Positions 7,315 to 8,069 of a stretch of 8,069 bases of DNA are shown in pieces (position 1 is the stretch's first letter; each line of letters begins with the position of its first letter). The stretch is from Fidelibacterota bacterium (GTDB taxonomy: Bacteria > Fidelibacterota > Marinisomatia > Marinisomatales > TCS55). Where the stretch lies: the NCBI GenBank assembly GCA_002716525.1, contig PBBH01000019.1:8980-17048 (forward strand), in the 5' to 3' direction. The notes beneath the pieces are model-generated. The model saw only the letters and a program-made list of their open reading frames with translations. It was not told where the DNA came from and ran no database searches. Position numbers and translations under genes: made by a program.

Positions 7315-8019
7315 GTGCCTTTATTTGATTTTTTATTCAAATCATCTCAATCCAATCCTTTTGCCGCATTAGAAAAAATATGTAAGTACCGATTTAAAAA
7401 TCGCCAATACCTAATCCAGGCATTTACCCACCGGTCTATTTCAAACCAGCCACGGCAAAACTATGAGCGACTGGAGTTTTTAGGGGATGCGGTTATTGAT
7501 ATTGTAGTCAGTCGGGAACTCATGCGAGAATTCCCGGAAGGTGATGAGGGTATTTTAACCCAAAAGCGTTCGGCACTTGTTCAAAAAACATTTCTGGCCA
7601 CCATGGGTCAACTACTCAAACTCTTAGACTTTGTCCAGATCGAATCAACGGTGGATCTAAAAGAAGAAAAAATTGCCGTGAAGCAATCGGCCAATCTATT
7701 TGAGGCGCTCATTGGTGCGATCTATCTAGACGGCGGTATCGAGCCGGCAAAGCAACTGATTTTAAATTCTATTTGGACTCATCGACATGAAGCTTGGAAA
7801 TCCGTTAATTATAAAGGGCAATTAATTGAACTATGCCATATGAAGCAGATAGACAATCCTAAATTTTTAGTATCCAATGTATCTGGGCCAGATCATCAGA
7901 AACTATTCGAAGTGCATGTTAAAATTGGAGATGAAATCTTTCCAAGTGGGATTGGTACGAATAAAAAATCAGCGGAAAAGCACGCAGCACAGCATGCCAT
8001 GGAAGTGCTGCAAGATTAA
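7315..8019 (+). CDS. rnc: Ribonuclease III, with Asn at a usual metal-binding Asp
   Basis: This 234-residue endonuclease cuts double-stranded RNA, acting in rRNA processing and mRNA turnover. The signature N-Y-E-R-L-E-F-L-G-D-A-V spans 49-60 and supplies Glu51, Glu54 and Asp58. Glu78 follows in G-D-E-G-I-L-T. The second active-site motif reads S-A-N-L-F-E-A-L-I-G-A-I-Y-L-D, where Glu130 is present but Asn127 takes the place of the Asp found in E. coli (Asp114). A double-stranded RNA-binding domain occupies about 166-234, with G-I-G-T-N-K-K-S-A-E-K-x-A-A at its end. Length is normal. The start is GTG 7315, three bases after the fabF stop and without a strong ribosome binding site. The next in-frame ATG would remove the signature. 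The position after fabF is the common one. Catalytic competence is likely but not certain. Confidence 0.94.
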   Translation: MPLFDFLFKSSQSNPFAALEKICKYRFKNRQYLIQAFTHRSISNQPRQNYERLEFLGDAVIDIVVSRELMREFPEGDEGILTQKRSALVQKTFLATMGQLLKLLDFVQIESTVDLKEEKIAVKQSANLFEALIGAIYLDGGIEPAKQLILNSIWTHRHEAWKSVNYKGQLIELCHMKQIDNPKFLVSNVSGPDHQKLFEVHVKIGDEIFPSGIGTNKKSAEKHAAQHAMEVLQD

Positions 8020-8069
8020 TCTTCTATTTTATTGATCTTGTCTCGAATACGGGCAGCCATTTCATATTC
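8016..8069 (-). CDS. C-terminal end of a UVR-motif protein (partial, continues past window edge)
   Basis: On the - strand the frame is open from the window edge to a TAA at 8018-8016 and gives 17 residues, E-Y-E-M-A-A-R-I-R-D-K-I-N-K-I-E-D. The pattern E-Y/F-E-x-A-A-x-x-R-D-x-I matches the second half of the UVR helix-turn-helix motif. This motif occurs at the end of UvrB, inside UvrC, and in McsA-type adaptor proteins. Ending a protein directly after this motif fits UvrB or a small McsA-like protein, and the fragment is too short to choose. The gene converges on rnc, and the two stop codons overlap within TTAA (8016-8019), leaving no room for a separate terminator. Confidence 0.55.
   Translation of the reverse strand, partial: EYEMAARIRDKINKIED

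Overview
The window is a compact, almost fully coding stretch of a bacterial chromosome. Every complete gene reads on the + strand, and one gene fragment enters from the right on the - strand. It shows no mobile elements, CRISPR arrays, tRNA or rRNA genes. No gap between genes exceeds about 85 bases, so no long empty stretch needs explaining. The content is mainly housekeeping. A predicted lipoprotein with a SPOR (peptidoglycan-binding) domain points to a Gram-negative-type cell envelope. Base composition is moderately AT-rich and even along the window, with no sign of transferred DNA. The gene order and protein style fit an uncultured lineage of the FCB type (Marinimicrobia-like is my guess), but the taxonomy is inference and weakly held.

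Layout: (1) 1-154, C-terminal third of nucleoside diphosphate kinase (ndk). (2) 218-1081, envelope lipoprotein with a PKD/Ig-like domain, an acidic and then proline/lysine-rich spacer, and a C-terminal SPOR domain. (3) 1114-2322, multi-pass membrane protein of unknown function with a very acidic C-terminal tail. (4) 2406-2903, DUF177/YceD-family protein, followed by 2921-3100, ribosomal protein L32 (rpmF), the classic yceD-rpmF pair. (5) 3169-7311, the fatty-acid synthesis cluster fabH-fabD-fabG-acpP-fabF. (6) 7315-8019, ribonuclease III (rnc). (7) 8016-8069 on the - strand, the last 17 codons of a protein ending in a UVR-like helix, whose stop codon overlaps the rnc stop.

The genes from DUF177 to rnc follow the widespread order yceD-rpmF-plsX-fabH-fabD-fabG-acpP-fabF-rnc, except that plsX is absent. 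The fab genes supply type II fatty-acid elongation. FabD loads malonate onto the carrier AcpP, FabH condenses it with an acyl-CoA primer, FabG reduces the resulting keto group, and FabF performs later condensations. The dehydratase (FabZ/A) and enoyl reductase must lie elsewhere. Tight spacing, including overlaps at fabH/fabD and fabD/fabG, suggests co-transcription and translational coupling.

I see no convincing novel system. The points most worth a second look are the missing plsX, an Asp-to-Asn change at a metal-binding position of RNase III, the unidentified membrane protein, and two inverted-repeat structures, one in the gap before the DUF177 gene and one in the gap before fabH.
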